NCBI GenBank assembly: GCA_009785505.1
Contig: WQWA01000002.1
Location: 1 to 64,000 of the forward strand
Source of the DNA: Bacteroidales bacterium
GTDB lineage: Bacteria > Bacteroidota > Bacteroidia > Bacteroidales > P3
Reading direction: 5' to 3'
DNA length: 64,000 nt
Shown here piece after piece: positions 7,790-16,052 of this stretch (position 1 is the first letter of the stretch; each line of letters starts with the position of its first letter). Below the pieces are notes generated by a model. It worked only from the letters and a program-made list of their open reading frames with translations. It was not told where the DNA came from and did not search any database. Made by a program: the position numbers and the translations under genes.

Positions 7790-9490
7790 ATGCAAAAAAG
7801 ATATATTTTGATTGGATGCTTTGTTGCGTTTTTGTTTCCGCAAATTAAGGCTAATCCTGCTGTTGAGCAAGTTTTACAATCGCTGACTTTGGAAGAAAAG
7901 ATCGGACAATTAATCACCATTCGCTCCGATGCACAAGGCAGTCCGGCGTATTTTCAACGCATTGCAGAAAAAATCAGACGGCACAATATCGGTGGTGTGT
8001 GTTTTTTCAGAGGAACACCGCACGGACTGGTTCATGCAAACAATTTATTTCAGTCTGTTTCGAGAATTCCACTGATGATTAGTATTGACGGCGAATGGGG
8101 CGTTTCGATGCGATTGGATAGTGTTCCGAGATTTCCTCGCAAGCAAACGTTGGGTGCGGTACAAAACGATCATTTGATTTTTGAAATGGGTCAATTGATA
8201 GGTGAACAGTGCAATAGACTTGGCATTCACGTGAATTTTGCGCCGGTTGTCGATGTAAATTCCAATCCGCAAAATCCGGTCATCAACACACGTGCATTTG
8301 GCGAATGCCGCGTCAATGTTGCGAATAAGGGCATTGCTTACATGTTGGGCATGCAATCTCGTGGCGTAATGGCCTCTGCTAAACACTTTCCCGGACACGG
8401 CGACACATATTTGGATTCGCATTACGCTTTGCCGACTATCACACATTCGTTCGAACGGATTGATTCCATTGATTTATTTCCGTTCAAAATGTTGATTCGA
8501 AATGGCGTACAAAGTGTGATGGTTGCACATTTGAACATTCCGGCAATGGACGGCTCTCGCTATCCTTCGACGGTTTCAAAGGCGATTGTGGACACACTTT
8601 TGAGACGGCAACTCGGTTTCGAAGGTTTGATTTTTACCGATGGTTTAGAAATGGTTGGATTTACGAAATTCGGACTGCCCGACGGCGAAATGGAACTACG
8701 TGCTTTGATAGCCGGAAATGATGTTTTGCTGCTTCCGATGAATACCGAACGAACGATTCGACATATTGCAAATGCGGTGCGTTCAGGACGAATTTCGGAA
8801 GATTTGATTGATGACAGAGCACGCAGAGTTTTGCAAGCCAAATATGATCTCGGAATTCTGCATTCCGCACCGGCCATAAGCACCAAAAATTTAATTCAAG
8901 ACCTGAATGATCCGAGATTTACGGATTTAATCAAGCGTATTTATGCAGATGCGATCACGGTTTTGGAAAATGAAAACAACATCTTGCCGATAAATCCTGA
9001 AAAATACAAGCGTGTAGCCAATATCAACATTGGAAATACAAATCCGAACTTATTTCAACGTTTAGTGTCGGGTTATATTTCTAATGGAACAACTCTAAAT
9101 CTTGCTCATAATTTTGAGGAACGGCGGATAAATAGCGTTGTTCAGCAATTTTCTGACTACGATTTATTGATTGTTTCAATCACAAATACCAGCATGCACG
9201 CCGCACGAAACTATGGCGTAACTCAACAAGCTATTCGTTTGATTGAACGACTCTCTGCCCTTGATGTACCAATGGTTTTAACGATATTTGCAAGTCCTTA
9301 TGTATTGAGTTCGTTTCCGCAAAATTTGTCGGTTGAAGGCTTGATAATCGGCTATCAATATCAGCAGGAGGCTATGGAAGTTGCAGCACATGGTATTTTC
9401 GGAAACAGTGATTTAAGGGGAAGATTGCCGGTTACCGCTTCCGAGCGATACCCACTTTTTTCCGGAATGCCGTTAAAAAAAAAGAACTAA
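7790..9490 (+). CDS. Exported glycoside hydrolase family 3 protein (beta-N-acetylglucosaminidase-like); first half of a probable split or frameshifted gene
   Basis: 566 residues. Signal peptide (MQKRYILIGCFVAFLFPQIKA), GH3 TIM barrel with KHFPGHGD (residues 198-205), VMVAHLNIPAMD and the catalytic Asp in FTDGLEM (Asp284), then a GH3 C-terminal-like region to ~560. NagZ-type enzymes cut N-acetylglucosamine from peptidoglycan fragments. The frame ends just after a run of nine A (9475-9483; codons AAA AAA AAG then AAC TAA). A one-base backward shift in this run continues without a stop into the serine hydrolase frame (KKKELTTVFNG, then MPKEVSDD), giving one protein of about 962 residues. GH3 plus serine-hydrolase fusions are known in Bacteroidetes, so the split is either recent, programmed, or a sequencing error. 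Confidence 0.85.
   Translation: MQKRYILIGCFVAFLFPQIKANPAVEQVLQSLTLEEKIGQLITIRSDAQGSPAYFQRIAEKIRRHNIGGVCFFRGTPHGLVHANNLFQSVSRIPLMISIDGEWGVSMRLDSVPRFPRKQTLGAVQNDHLIFEMGQLIGEQCNRLGIHVNFAPVVDVNSNPQNPVINTRAFGECRVNVANKGIAYMLGMQSRGVMASAKHFPGHGDTYLDSHYALPTITHSFERIDSIDLFPFKMLIRNGVQSVMVAHLNIPAMDGSRYPSTVSKAIVDTLLRRQLGFEGLIFTDGLEMVGFTKFGLPDGEMELRALIAGNDVLLLPMNTERTIRHIANAVRSGRISEDLIDDRARRVLQAKYDLGILHSAPAISTKNLIQDLNDPRFTDLIKRIYADAITVLENENNILPINPEKYKRVANINIGNTNPNLFQRLVSGYISNGTTLNLAHNFEERRINSVVQQFSDYDLLIVSITNTSMHAARNYGVTQQAIRLIERLSALDVPMVLTIFASPYVLSSFPQNLSVEGLIIGYQYQQEAMEVAAHGIFGNSDLRGRLPVTASERYPLFSGMPLKKKN
9475..9486 (+). other. Possible slippage site joining GH3 and serine hydrolase frames
   Basis: Nine A followed by G (contains A AAA AAG, a classic -1 slippery heptamer; A9 is also long enough for transcriptional slippage). 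The -1 frame from here joins the downstream frame exactly. No strong downstream stem-loop is visible. Confidence 0.5.
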
Positions 9491-9507
9491 CGACGGTTTT
9501 TAACGGA

Positions 9508-10677
9508 ATGCCGAAAGAAGTTTCGGATGATCCCCGTTTTATCGCAATTAACGAGCGAATATTGCAGGCAATCGCCGATTCGGTTTTCCCCGGATGTCAA
9601 GTTTTAGTTGCACAAAACGGAGAAATCATTTTTCACAAGGCTTTCGGCACTCACACTTATGAAGACACAACTCCGGTAAGATTGACCGATATTTACGATG
9701 CGGCATCCATAAGCAAAATTGCAGCAACTACGATCGCTTTGATGAAGCTGTACGATGAAGGAAGATTCAAGTTGGACGACAGGCTTTCGAGACATTTGCC
9801 GTTTCTACGGAATACTAACAAGTCGAGCATGACGATTCGTCAAGTGTTGGCACATCAAGCCCGCTTGCGGCCATCTGTTGTGACTCACAGGCAGGATACG
9901 TTGTTCAGCACGGAGCGTTGCGGAGTGTTTTCCATACAAGTTGCAAACGGATTTTATACGTCAACAGCAGCGTTAGACAGCGTTCGTCGAAATGTTATTA
10001 CCAGTCCGCTATTAAGCAGGCGGGAATTCAGATATAGTGATTTAGGTTTTTTTCTCATGGGAGAATTGGTTTACGCATTGAGCGGAAAACCTTTGGACGA
10101 ATACGTAGAAGAGTACTTTTTTCGTCCACTCGGATTAAGACATACAGCATTTCGCCCTACAGAAAGATTTCCGCTTTCGCAAATTATACCGACCGAATAC
10201 GACAGCGTTTTTCGAGGGCAGTTGGTGCATGGATTTGTTCATGATCCGACCGTTGCAATGCTTGGCGGGGTAGGAGGTTCGGCAGGTTTATTTTCAAATG
10301 CAGAAGATTTATTTGTAATTATGCAGATGCTTTTGAATGGCGGCGAATTTGCCGGAAAACGGTATATTTCCGAACAAACGGTTGATTTATTTACACAGCG
10401 CATCATCAGAGGCAATCATCGAGGTGCCGGTTTCGACAAGGCACGTATAGACGATCGAGATAGATGTCTTGCCGCACCGTCTGCATCTCCGAGAAGTTTC
10501 GGACACACCGGTTTTACAGGCACCATCGCATGGGCAGATCCGGAAAATCAAATCGTTTTTATTTTTCTTTCAAATCGTGTAAATCCTTCAGTCGCCAATC
10601 CAAGAATGAGAGAACAACGTTTTCGTCAAGAATTGATGGAGATGTTTTATGATGTGCTAAGCGAACCACCGGCATAA
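9508..10677 (+). CDS. Serine hydrolase / class C beta-lactamase-like domain; second half of the GH3 pair
   Basis: 389 residues from ATG 9508, but the frame is open upstream to the A9 run, and residues ELTTVFNG precede this ATG in frame. Motifs of the penicillin-binding-protein/class C fold: SISK (Ser67, Lys70), YSDLG in place of YxN, and HTGFTGT in place of KTG. The protein has no signal peptide of its own, so as a separate product it would stay in the cytoplasm while its usual partner domain is exported; this favours production as a GH3 fusion. Likely acts on cell-wall peptides or as an esterase; substrate not predictable. Ends before a possible terminator shared with the convergent threonine dehydrogenase gene. 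Confidence 0.8.
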   Translation: MPKEVSDDPRFIAINERILQAIADSVFPGCQVLVAQNGEIIFHKAFGTHTYEDTTPVRLTDIYDAASISKIAATTIALMKLYDEGRFKLDDRLSRHLPFLRNTNKSSMTIRQVLAHQARLRPSVVTHRQDTLFSTERCGVFSIQVANGFYTSTAALDSVRRNVITSPLLSRREFRYSDLGFFLMGELVYALSGKPLDEYVEEYFFRPLGLRHTAFRPTERFPLSQIIPTEYDSVFRGQLVHGFVHDPTVAMLGGVGGSAGLFSNAEDLFVIMQMLLNGGEFAGKRYISEQTVDLFTQRIIRGNHRGAGFDKARIDDRDRCLAAPSASPRSFGHTGFTGTIAWADPENQIVFIFLSNRVNPSVANPRMREQRFRQELMEMFYDVLSEPPA

Positions 10678-10686
10678 AAATCCGAG

Positions 10687-10724
10687 AAAAACACAAGATT
10701 ATATTAGCCCCTTTTTGTGTTTTT
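10687..10724. terminator. Possible bidirectional terminator
   Basis: AAAAACACAA ... TTTGTGTTTTT inverted repeat between convergent genes, with A-rich left and T-rich right arms; it reaches into the last codons of the threonine dehydrogenase gene. Moderate support because the loop is long. Confidence 0.45.
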
Positions 10725-11664
10725 CACCAATTGCATGAAGCATATCCTCTGTCATAGCATCTAAATCGTATTGCGGTTTCCAGCCCCACTCCTCACGAGC
10801 AGCAGAATCATCAATACTGTTGGGCCAAGAATCGGCAATGGCTTGACGAAAATCCGGTTTGTAAGTAATCTCAAAATTCGGTATGAATTTTTTTATGGAT
10901 TCAGTCAATTCTTTTGGTGTAATGCTGAAAGCACCGACATTGAAACCCGCATGATGTTTGAGTTTGTCAAAATCTGCCGCAAATAAATCTGTTGTTGCTT
11001 TCAAGCAGTCGGGCATATACATCATAGGTAATTTTGTATCTTCTTTCAAGAAACATTCGTATTTTCCATGTTTTACAGCGTCGTAAAAAATTGCGACGGC
11101 GTAGTCGGTTGTTCCGCCGCCGGGAAGCGTTTCGTGGCTGATAATACCGGGATATCGCAAACCTCGAACATCCATACCGTATTTTTGAACGTAGTAGTCA
11201 CCAAGCAATTCACCGGCAACTTTGGTTACACCGTACATGGTTGAAGGCTGCAGAATGGTGTCTTGCGGTGTGTTTTCAATGGGAGTAGTTGGGCCAAAAA
11301 CAGCGATAGAACTTGGAATAAGAATGCGTTTAATTCCTTTTTCACGCGAAACTTCTAAAACATTCATCGTTCCGTTGATGTTTACATCCCAAGCCAACTG
11401 CGGATTTTTCTCGCCGACAGCCGACAGCAGTGCCGCCAAATGTATAATACCGTCGATTTGGTATTTGTCAATCAACGTTTCCAATTTTGTTCGGTCGAGA
11501 ACATCAAGTCGGTCGGTTGGCCCGCCTTCTGTGATTTCCGCACTGAATACGGGATTGAGGTCTGTTGCAACGACATTTTCGTTACCATAAATTTTTCGAA
11601 ATGCCAAGGTTAGCTCTGAACCAATTTGACCACCGGCACCTGTGATGAGAAGTTTTTTAGCCAT
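10699..11664 (-). CDS. L-threonine 3-dehydrogenase-type short-chain dehydrogenase (GalE-like NAD-dependent epimerase family)
   Basis: 321 residues. N-terminal NAD-binding motif GAGGQIG (residues 8-14), IPSSIAVFG, and catalytic YGVTK with a preceding Ser; the C-terminal half carries GGTTDYAVAIFYDA and NSIDDSAAREEWGWKP, which are typical of the SDR-type L-threonine dehydrogenases of Bacteroidetes. Converts L-threonine to 2-amino-3-oxobutyrate, which is then split to glycine and acetyl-CoA. Start ATG at 11664 is set by the -7 box at 11682-11689; the longer frame crosses it. Divergent from the sigma-54 activator. Confidence 0.85.
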   Translation of the reverse strand: MAKKLLITGAGGQIGSELTLAFRKIYGNENVVATDLNPVFSAEITEGGPTDRLDVLDRTKLETLIDKYQIDGIIHLAALLSAVGEKNPQLAWDVNINGTMNVLEVSREKGIKRILIPSSIAVFGPTTPIENTPQDTILQPSTMYGVTKVAGELLGDYYVQKYGMDVRGLRYPGIISHETLPGGGTTDYAVAIFYDAVKHGKYECFLKEDTKLPMMYMPDCLKATTDLFAADFDKLKHHAGFNVGAFSITPKELTESIKKFIPNFEITYKPDFRQAIADSWPNSIDDSAAREEWGWKPQYDLDAMTEDMLHAIGEKHKKGLI

Positions 11665-11681
11665 GGGATATTTTTTTTTTG

Positions 11682-11689
11682 CAAAGATA
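11682..11689 (-). promoter_or_regulatory. -7 promoter element for the threonine dehydrogenase gene
   Basis: TATCTTTG on the minus strand, 17 bp before the ATG, only 12 bp from the divergent -7 box at 11702-11709. Confidence 0.75.
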
Positions 11690-11701
11690 CAAAAAAATTC
11701 G

Positions 11702-11709
11702 TATCTTTG
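11702..11709 (+). promoter_or_regulatory. -7 promoter element for the sigma-54 activator gene
   Basis: TATCTTTG only 4 bp before the ATG at 11714: the transcript would be leaderless or nearly so. Confidence 0.7.
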
Positions 11710-11713
11710 CAAC

Positions 11714-12949
11714 ATGGAAATAGGAACCATCAAACAACGTCTGGGTATAGTTACCGTGAATGCGGAAATGGATCGTGCTATTGAAGTGGCTTGTCAAGTG
11801 GCAGCAACAGATTTGAGTGTTTTGGTTATGGGCGAATCGGGAGTTGGTAAAGAATTTTTCCCGAAAATTATTCATCAACTCAGTCCTCGAAAACACGGAC
11901 AATATATTGCAATCAACTGCGGTGCAATTCCTGAAGGAACGATTGATTCCGAACTTTTCGGACACGAAAAAGGTTCGTTTACAGATGCCAAAGAAGCGCG
12001 AAAAGGCTACTTTGAAATGGCCGACGGCGGAACGATTTTTATGGATGAAGTTGCCGAACTGCCTTTGAGCACACAGGTTCGATTACTACGTGTTTTAGAA
12101 ACCGGAGAATTCATCAAAGTTGGGTCTTCCAAAGCTCAAAAAACCAACGTTCGTGTAGTGGCTGCAACAAATGTAGATATTCCGACAGCGATTTCTCGCG
12201 GCATATTTCGCGAAGACTTGTACTATCGTTTGAATACGATTTCCATTCATGTTCCACCACTCCGGCAACGCAAAGAAGATATCGTACTGCTGTTCCGAAA
12301 ATTTGCAGGCGATATGAGCGAAAAGTACAAAATGCCGGCATTACAACTGACTCCGGACGGAAAAGAAGAGTTGATAAATTATTCGTGGAAAGGCAATGTC
12401 CGACAACTGAAAAACATAACCGAACAAATCTCTATTGTTGAAACCAATCGCGAATTATCCGCTGAAACCTTAAAAAAATATCTGCCAACGGTGGACAGCA
12501 GTGTGCCTGTGTTGCTCGGAAAACAAGGTATAGACAGCATGAGCGAGCGTGAAATTTTGTACGGCGTTTTGTTCGATATGAAACGGGATATTATTGATAT
12601 GAAAAAAGTAATTTCCGAAATAGCCAAAGGTAATATGCCGCATGATTTTCTGCAGAACGAGCTTCACACACTGGCACCAACTTTCTATTCAGAACCTGCA
12701 CAAATTGTGTCGCCTGCGCCTGCACCCGCACAAATTTACAAACCATCCACTCAAAATATACCAACGGAAGAGGTTGGCTTTCACGAAATTCACGATGTTG
12801 AAGACTCGCTTTCATTGGAAAAACGAGAATTAGTTTTAATCAAAAAAGCGCTTCGGAAACATCAGGGAAAACGCCGCGCGGCAGCAGAAGAACTCGGTAT
12901 CTCCGAGCGAACATTATATCGCAAAATTAAAGATTATGACCTTGAATAA
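11714..12949 (+). CDS. Sigma-54-dependent transcriptional activator, no receiver domain
   Basis: 411 residues. AAA+ domain from about residue 8 to 245 with Walker A GESGVGKE, Walker B TIFMDEVAEL, and arginine-finger region FREDLYYRLN; C-terminal Fis-type helix-turn-helix (LGISERTLYRKIKDYDLE). There is no N-terminal receiver or sensor domain, and a ~130-residue linker with Pro/Ala-rich stretch separates AAA+ and HTH. The sigma-54 contact loop reads GSFTDA rather than the canonical GAFTGA, which could weaken or alter sigma-54 contact. Followed by lptE, a conserved order in Bacteroidetes. Target genes are not visible here. Confidence 0.9.
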   Translation: MEIGTIKQRLGIVTVNAEMDRAIEVACQVAATDLSVLVMGESGVGKEFFPKIIHQLSPRKHGQYIAINCGAIPEGTIDSELFGHEKGSFTDAKEARKGYFEMADGGTIFMDEVAELPLSTQVRLLRVLETGEFIKVGSSKAQKTNVRVVAATNVDIPTAISRGIFREDLYYRLNTISIHVPPLRQRKEDIVLLFRKFAGDMSEKYKMPALQLTPDGKEELINYSWKGNVRQLKNITEQISIVETNRELSAETLKKYLPTVDSSVPVLLGKQGIDSMSEREILYGVLFDMKRDIIDMKKVISEIAKGNMPHDFLQNELHTLAPTFYSEPAQIVSPAPAPAQIYKPSTQNIPTEEVGFHEIHDVEDSLSLEKRELVLIKKALRKHQGKRRAAAEELGISERTLYRKIKDYDLE

Positions 12950-13030
12950 TGGTTAATGATTAGTGGTTAATGATTAATGCTTCGCCCGAAGCCGCTATTA
13001 ACCACTAATCATTAACCATTAACCACTAAC
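12950..13030. repeat. Long imperfect inverted repeat of GGTTAATGATTAGT units
   Basis: Left arm made of GGTTAATGATTAGT-type repeats, centre GCTTCGCCCGAAGC, right arm the complementary ATTAACCACTAATC repeats. Similar TTAATGGTTA simple repeats occur at 39946-40004. Could act as an intercistronic hairpin between the activator gene and lptE. Confidence 0.75.
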
Positions 13031-13039
13031 TTCACAGCT

Positions 13040-13537
13040 ATGAAACGCATCATTCTAATTCTTTTCGGAATCTTTGCAACAATGTTGATAAGTTGCTACA
13101 GCTTCCACGGAGCATCCATTCCGCCGAACATCCGGTCGTTTTCGATAGATATGTTTCAAAACCGGGCAACGATGGTTAATCCTGTATTGAGCCTTGAAAT
13201 TACAGACGGATTGCGCGATCACATCACTTCTCGATCCAATTTGGTGGAGATCAGCGGTTCAGGTGATATCGAAATTTCCGGAGAAATTACAGGCTACACC
13301 CTTATGCCGATGGCAGCACAAGCCGATGCACAAGCTGCTTTGCAACGATTTACCATAAGCATTCGTGTGAATTTTGCCAACAATGTGACGCCTGCGGATA
13401 GTTTTACACAGAGTTTCAGCGTGTATCGAGATTTCGACAGCACCATAGATTTTGCTTTTGTGGAAGAAAATTTAATGCGGGAAATTGTTGAGCAGCTTAT
13501 CAACGATGTTTTCATGCGGGCGTTTGCAAATTGGTAG
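13040..13537 (+). CDS. lptE: LptE family lipoprotein (LPS assembly)
   Basis: 165 residues. Lipoprotein signal with lipobox LISC (Cys19) and the family opening CYSFHGASIPPNIRSFSIDMFQN; central GSGDIEISGEITGY and C-terminal RDFDSTIDFAFVEENLMREIVEQLINDVFMRAF match LptE of Bacteroidetes. LptE plugs the LptD barrel in the outer membrane and helps place LPS on the surface. Follows the sigma-54 activator, as usual in this phylum, but separated by a hairpin-rich gap. Confidence 0.85.
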   Translation: MKRIILILFGIFATMLISCYSFHGASIPPNIRSFSIDMFQNRATMVNPVLSLEITDGLRDHITSRSNLVEISGSGDIEISGEITGYTLMPMAAQADAQAALQRFTISIRVNFANNVTPADSFTQSFSVYRDFDSTIDFAFVEENLMREIVEQLINDVFMRAFANW

Positions 13538-13573
13538 AATTTGGTAAAATTTTGTAAATTCAAAAAAAAGTGC

Positions 13574-13581
13574 TATCTTTG
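13574..13581 (+). promoter_or_regulatory. -7 promoter element for dnaN
   Basis: TATCTTTG, 23 bp before the dnaN ATG. Confidence 0.75.
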
Positions 13582-13604
13582 CAAAAAAATAAAACATAAC
13601 AACC

Positions 13605-14735
13605 ATGAAATTCATTGTAAACAGTCAGGTTTTAATCAAAAATTTATCCGCATTGAGCGGTGTTGTCGGCACAAATAAACTGCTGCCTATTTTGAACAAT
13701 TTCCTTTTCGTTTTAAAGGATAAAACATTGACTTTGACAGCTTCTGATTCGGAAACCATTATGGTTGTGAATGTTGAACTTAGCGAAGCCTCCGAAAATG
13801 GCGCAATTGCCATCCCGGCAAAGATTTTGATGGATCTTTTGAAAACTTTTTCGGACTTACCTTTGGTTTTCACAATCAATGAAGAGGATTGCTCAATAGA
13901 AATCACGGCAGGTGAAGGAAAATATAAATTAGTCGGTGAAAAAGCTGAAGGTTTTGTTGAGATTCCGGAAGCCAACAACTTGACAAAAACTCAAATTTCT
14001 GCTCCGATTTTGGGAGAAGCCATTCAAAAAACGGTGTTTGCAACAGGAAACGATGATTTGCGTCCTGTGATGTCGGGTGTATTTTTTGAGCTTTCGCCGG
14101 AAAACATACGCTTTGTGGCTACCGATGCTCACAAATTAGTTCGCTATACACGCACGGATGCAAAATCCGAAGTGGAAGCCAGTTTCATCATTCACAAAAA
14201 ACCGTTGAATTTGTTGAAAAATATCTTGACGGGAACAAAAGATGAGGCTTCGGTTTCTATTGAGTTTAACGAGAAAAATGTATTTTTCACATTTGAAAAC
14301 ACACGAATTATCTGCCGTTTGATTGATGGTCGTTTCCCGAATTACAAAGCAGTTATTCCGGAAAACAATCCGAATAAGTTGACAGTTGATCGCCAATTGT
14401 TGTTGAACGCCGTGCGTCGTGTATCTATTTTTTCGGAGCAAAGCATTCAGCAAGCCCGTTTAAAAATCAATGGAAAAGAGTTGACCGTTTCGGCTGAAGA
14501 CCGTGAATTTTCCAATGAAGCGAAAGAGCGTATCACATGCAGTTATGAAGGCGAACCTATTGAAATAGGCTTCAATACAAAATTTTTGATGGAAATGCTA
14601 GGCAATGTTGATACAGATGAAGTGATGATAGAAATGTCGCATCCGACTCGTCCGGGGCTGATTTTGCCGGTCGGCGATTCTACAGCCGGCGAGGACCTTC
14701 TGATGTTGGTCATGCCGATTATGTTGAATAATTAA
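13605..14735 (+). CDS. dnaN: DNA polymerase III beta subunit (sliding clamp)
   Basis: 376 residues, normal length, three clamp folds. Recognisable blocks: NKLLPILNNFLF, LRPVMSGVFFEL, FVATDAHKLVRY, LIDGRFPNYKAVIPENN and the C-terminal GEDLLMLVMPIMLNN. Forms a ring that tethers the replicative polymerase. Own promoter at 13574-13581 and own terminator at 14754-14790. dnaA is not beside it in this window. Confidence 0.97.
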   Translation: MKFIVNSQVLIKNLSALSGVVGTNKLLPILNNFLFVLKDKTLTLTASDSETIMVVNVELSEASENGAIAIPAKILMDLLKTFSDLPLVFTINEEDCSIEITAGEGKYKLVGEKAEGFVEIPEANNLTKTQISAPILGEAIQKTVFATGNDDLRPVMSGVFFELSPENIRFVATDAHKLVRYTRTDAKSEVEASFIIHKKPLNLLKNILTGTKDEASVSIEFNEKNVFFTFENTRIICRLIDGRFPNYKAVIPENNPNKLTVDRQLLLNAVRRVSIFSEQSIQQARLKINGKELTVSAEDREFSNEAKERITCSYEGEPIEIGFNTKFLMEMLGNVDTDEVMIEMSHPTRPGLILPVGDSTAGEDLLMLVMPIMLNN

Positions 14736-14753
14736 AAACAATATACAAGAATA

Positions 14754-14790
14754 GCAGGAGCACGGAATTTTGTGCTCCTGTTGCTTTTTG
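14754..14790 (+). terminator. Rho-independent terminator after dnaN
   Basis: Stem CAGGAGCAC / GTGCTCCTG with loop GGAATTTT, then TTGCTTTTTG. Confidence 0.85.
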
Positions 14791-14810
14791 TATCCAAAAA
14801 TAACAAAGTT

Positions 14811-15638
14811 ATGAAAAAAATTATTCTTACATTAGGACTGATCTCTTTTGCTGTGATTTTGCAAGCACAATGGTTTGTTGGTGGCAATTTTGGGTACAAG
14901 CACGACTTCGAAAGAGATGAGGGATCTCACATGAGAACAACCCAAACATTTTCGGAATTTTCTTTGGCTCCTATGTTTGGTTATCAAATTAACGACAGAT
15001 TTGCAATTGGAGCAAACATTGGTTTTGTATGGAATAAAACCACAGAGAAAAGCGAGTTTTTGTGGGGTCAAAATTGGACAACATCTTACGAGCATGAGGC
15101 AACGACGGGTCTTTTTGGTATTCAGCCGTTTGTTCGATACACGTTTGTAGAATTTGGAAGATTTTCCGTATTTGCAAATATTAAAGCACATTTTTTCATT
15201 GGATCTATCGAACGACCACATACATACTACCTCCACTGGTCTGGTCCGGGATGGCAGTGGCCCCCAACTCCACACACTGTTATGGTGAAATACAATATGA
15301 ATTCTTTCGGTATTAACATTACGCCTGCCTTGTCTTTCAGCTTATCTAAAAGAATTAATCTTGAGGCTTCTCTTAACTTTATGAATTTGGGTTGGAACAG
15401 AACGTCGATGAGACGTGATGAGGCACATCGTGACGACAAAATAATTGAACGCAATTTCGGAGTTGGAGTAAATGCCGCAAATGTGGTTGATGTCGGTGTC
15501 ATTTCGGTTGGATTTATCTATAAATTTGGAGGATCGACTCGCGAACTTAGAGTGCCGGATGGCGAGCCGAGAGCAATACGCACCGGACAACCAAGGCCGC
15601 CAAGACCGGGAAGAGTTGTAACTGTACCGAGCTTGTAA
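14811..15638 (+). CDS. Outer-membrane beta-barrel protein
   Basis: 275 residues. Signal peptide (MKKIILTLGLISFAVILQAQ), then alternating beta strands ending with aromatic residues typical of an eight-stranded OMP_b-brl porin-like barrel (WFVGGNFGYKHD, FAIGANIGFVWN, VISVGFIYKFGG). After the last strand there is a ~35-residue Pro/Arg-rich tail (QPRPPRPGRVV) that would face the periplasm or surface. No close function can be given. Isolated unit: terminators lie on both sides (14754-14790, 15664-15691). Confidence 0.75.
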   Translation: MKKIILTLGLISFAVILQAQWFVGGNFGYKHDFERDEGSHMRTTQTFSEFSLAPMFGYQINDRFAIGANIGFVWNKTTEKSEFLWGQNWTTSYEHEATTGLFGIQPFVRYTFVEFGRFSVFANIKAHFFIGSIERPHTYYLHWSGPGWQWPPTPHTVMVKYNMNSFGINITPALSFSLSKRINLEASLNFMNLGWNRTSMRRDEAHRDDKIIERNFGVGVNAANVVDVGVISVGFIYKFGGSTRELRVPDGEPRAIRTGQPRPPRPGRVVTVPSL

Positions 15639-15663
15639 AGGCAAAAAAAACCGCTGGATCATC

Positions 15664-15691
15664 ACAGGCAGAATTCTTTCTGCCTGTTTTT
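15664..15691 (+). terminator. Rho-independent terminator after the barrel gene
   Basis: Stem ACAGGCAGAA / TTCTGCCTGT, short loop, then TTTTTG. Confidence 0.8.
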
Positions 15692-15750
15692 GTTGATTAA
15701 TAGTGGCGATTACGTTTTTATCGAAATTTGGTTATTTCAAAAATTTATTG

Positions 15751-15758
15751 TACCTTTG
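15751..15758 (+). promoter_or_regulatory. -7 promoter element for the 2-oxoacid oxidoreductase operon
   Basis: TACCTTTG, 47 bp before the ferredoxin-subunit ATG. Confidence 0.65.
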
Positions 15759-15805
15759 TAGTTGGATAATAATTGTAAAAAAATAATAACAAAAAAATCA
15801 AAACT

Positions 15806-16033
15806 ATGGCAAAAATCAAAGGCGAAATCATCATTGATGTCGAAAGGTGTAAGGGGTGCCACGTGTGCGTTCCTGCTTGTAACTTCAAATGCGTGGGTGT
15901 TTCCCCAAAAGTAAACAGCAAAGGCTACAATTATGTGGTTTTTGAAAATTCGGAGTCTTGTACCGGTTGTGCAAATTGTGCAATCGTTTGTCCGGATGCG
16001 GCAATCACAGTTTACAGAACAAAAGTCGAATAA
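15806..16033 (+). CDS. 2-oxoacid:ferredoxin oxidoreductase delta subunit (2x[4Fe-4S] ferredoxin)
   Basis: 75 residues with two complete [4Fe-4S] motifs, CKGCHVCVPAC (residues 15-25) and CTGCANCAIVC (residues 52-62). In KOR/VOR enzymes this subunit carries electrons from the TPP site to ferredoxin. First gene of a four-gene operon in the order delta-alpha-beta-gamma; 19 bp to the alpha gene. Confidence 0.9.
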   Translation: MAKIKGEIIIDVERCKGCHVCVPACNFKCVGVSPKVNSKGYNYVVFENSESCTGCANCAIVCPDAAITVYRTKVE

Positions 16034-16052
16034 CAAAAAAGTAACAACACAT

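Noticed and set aside
12950-13030. Small structured RNA gene between the activator and lptE
   Set aside because: The inverted repeat consists of simple TTAATGATTAG-type units also found between nqrC and nqrD; no promoter precedes it.
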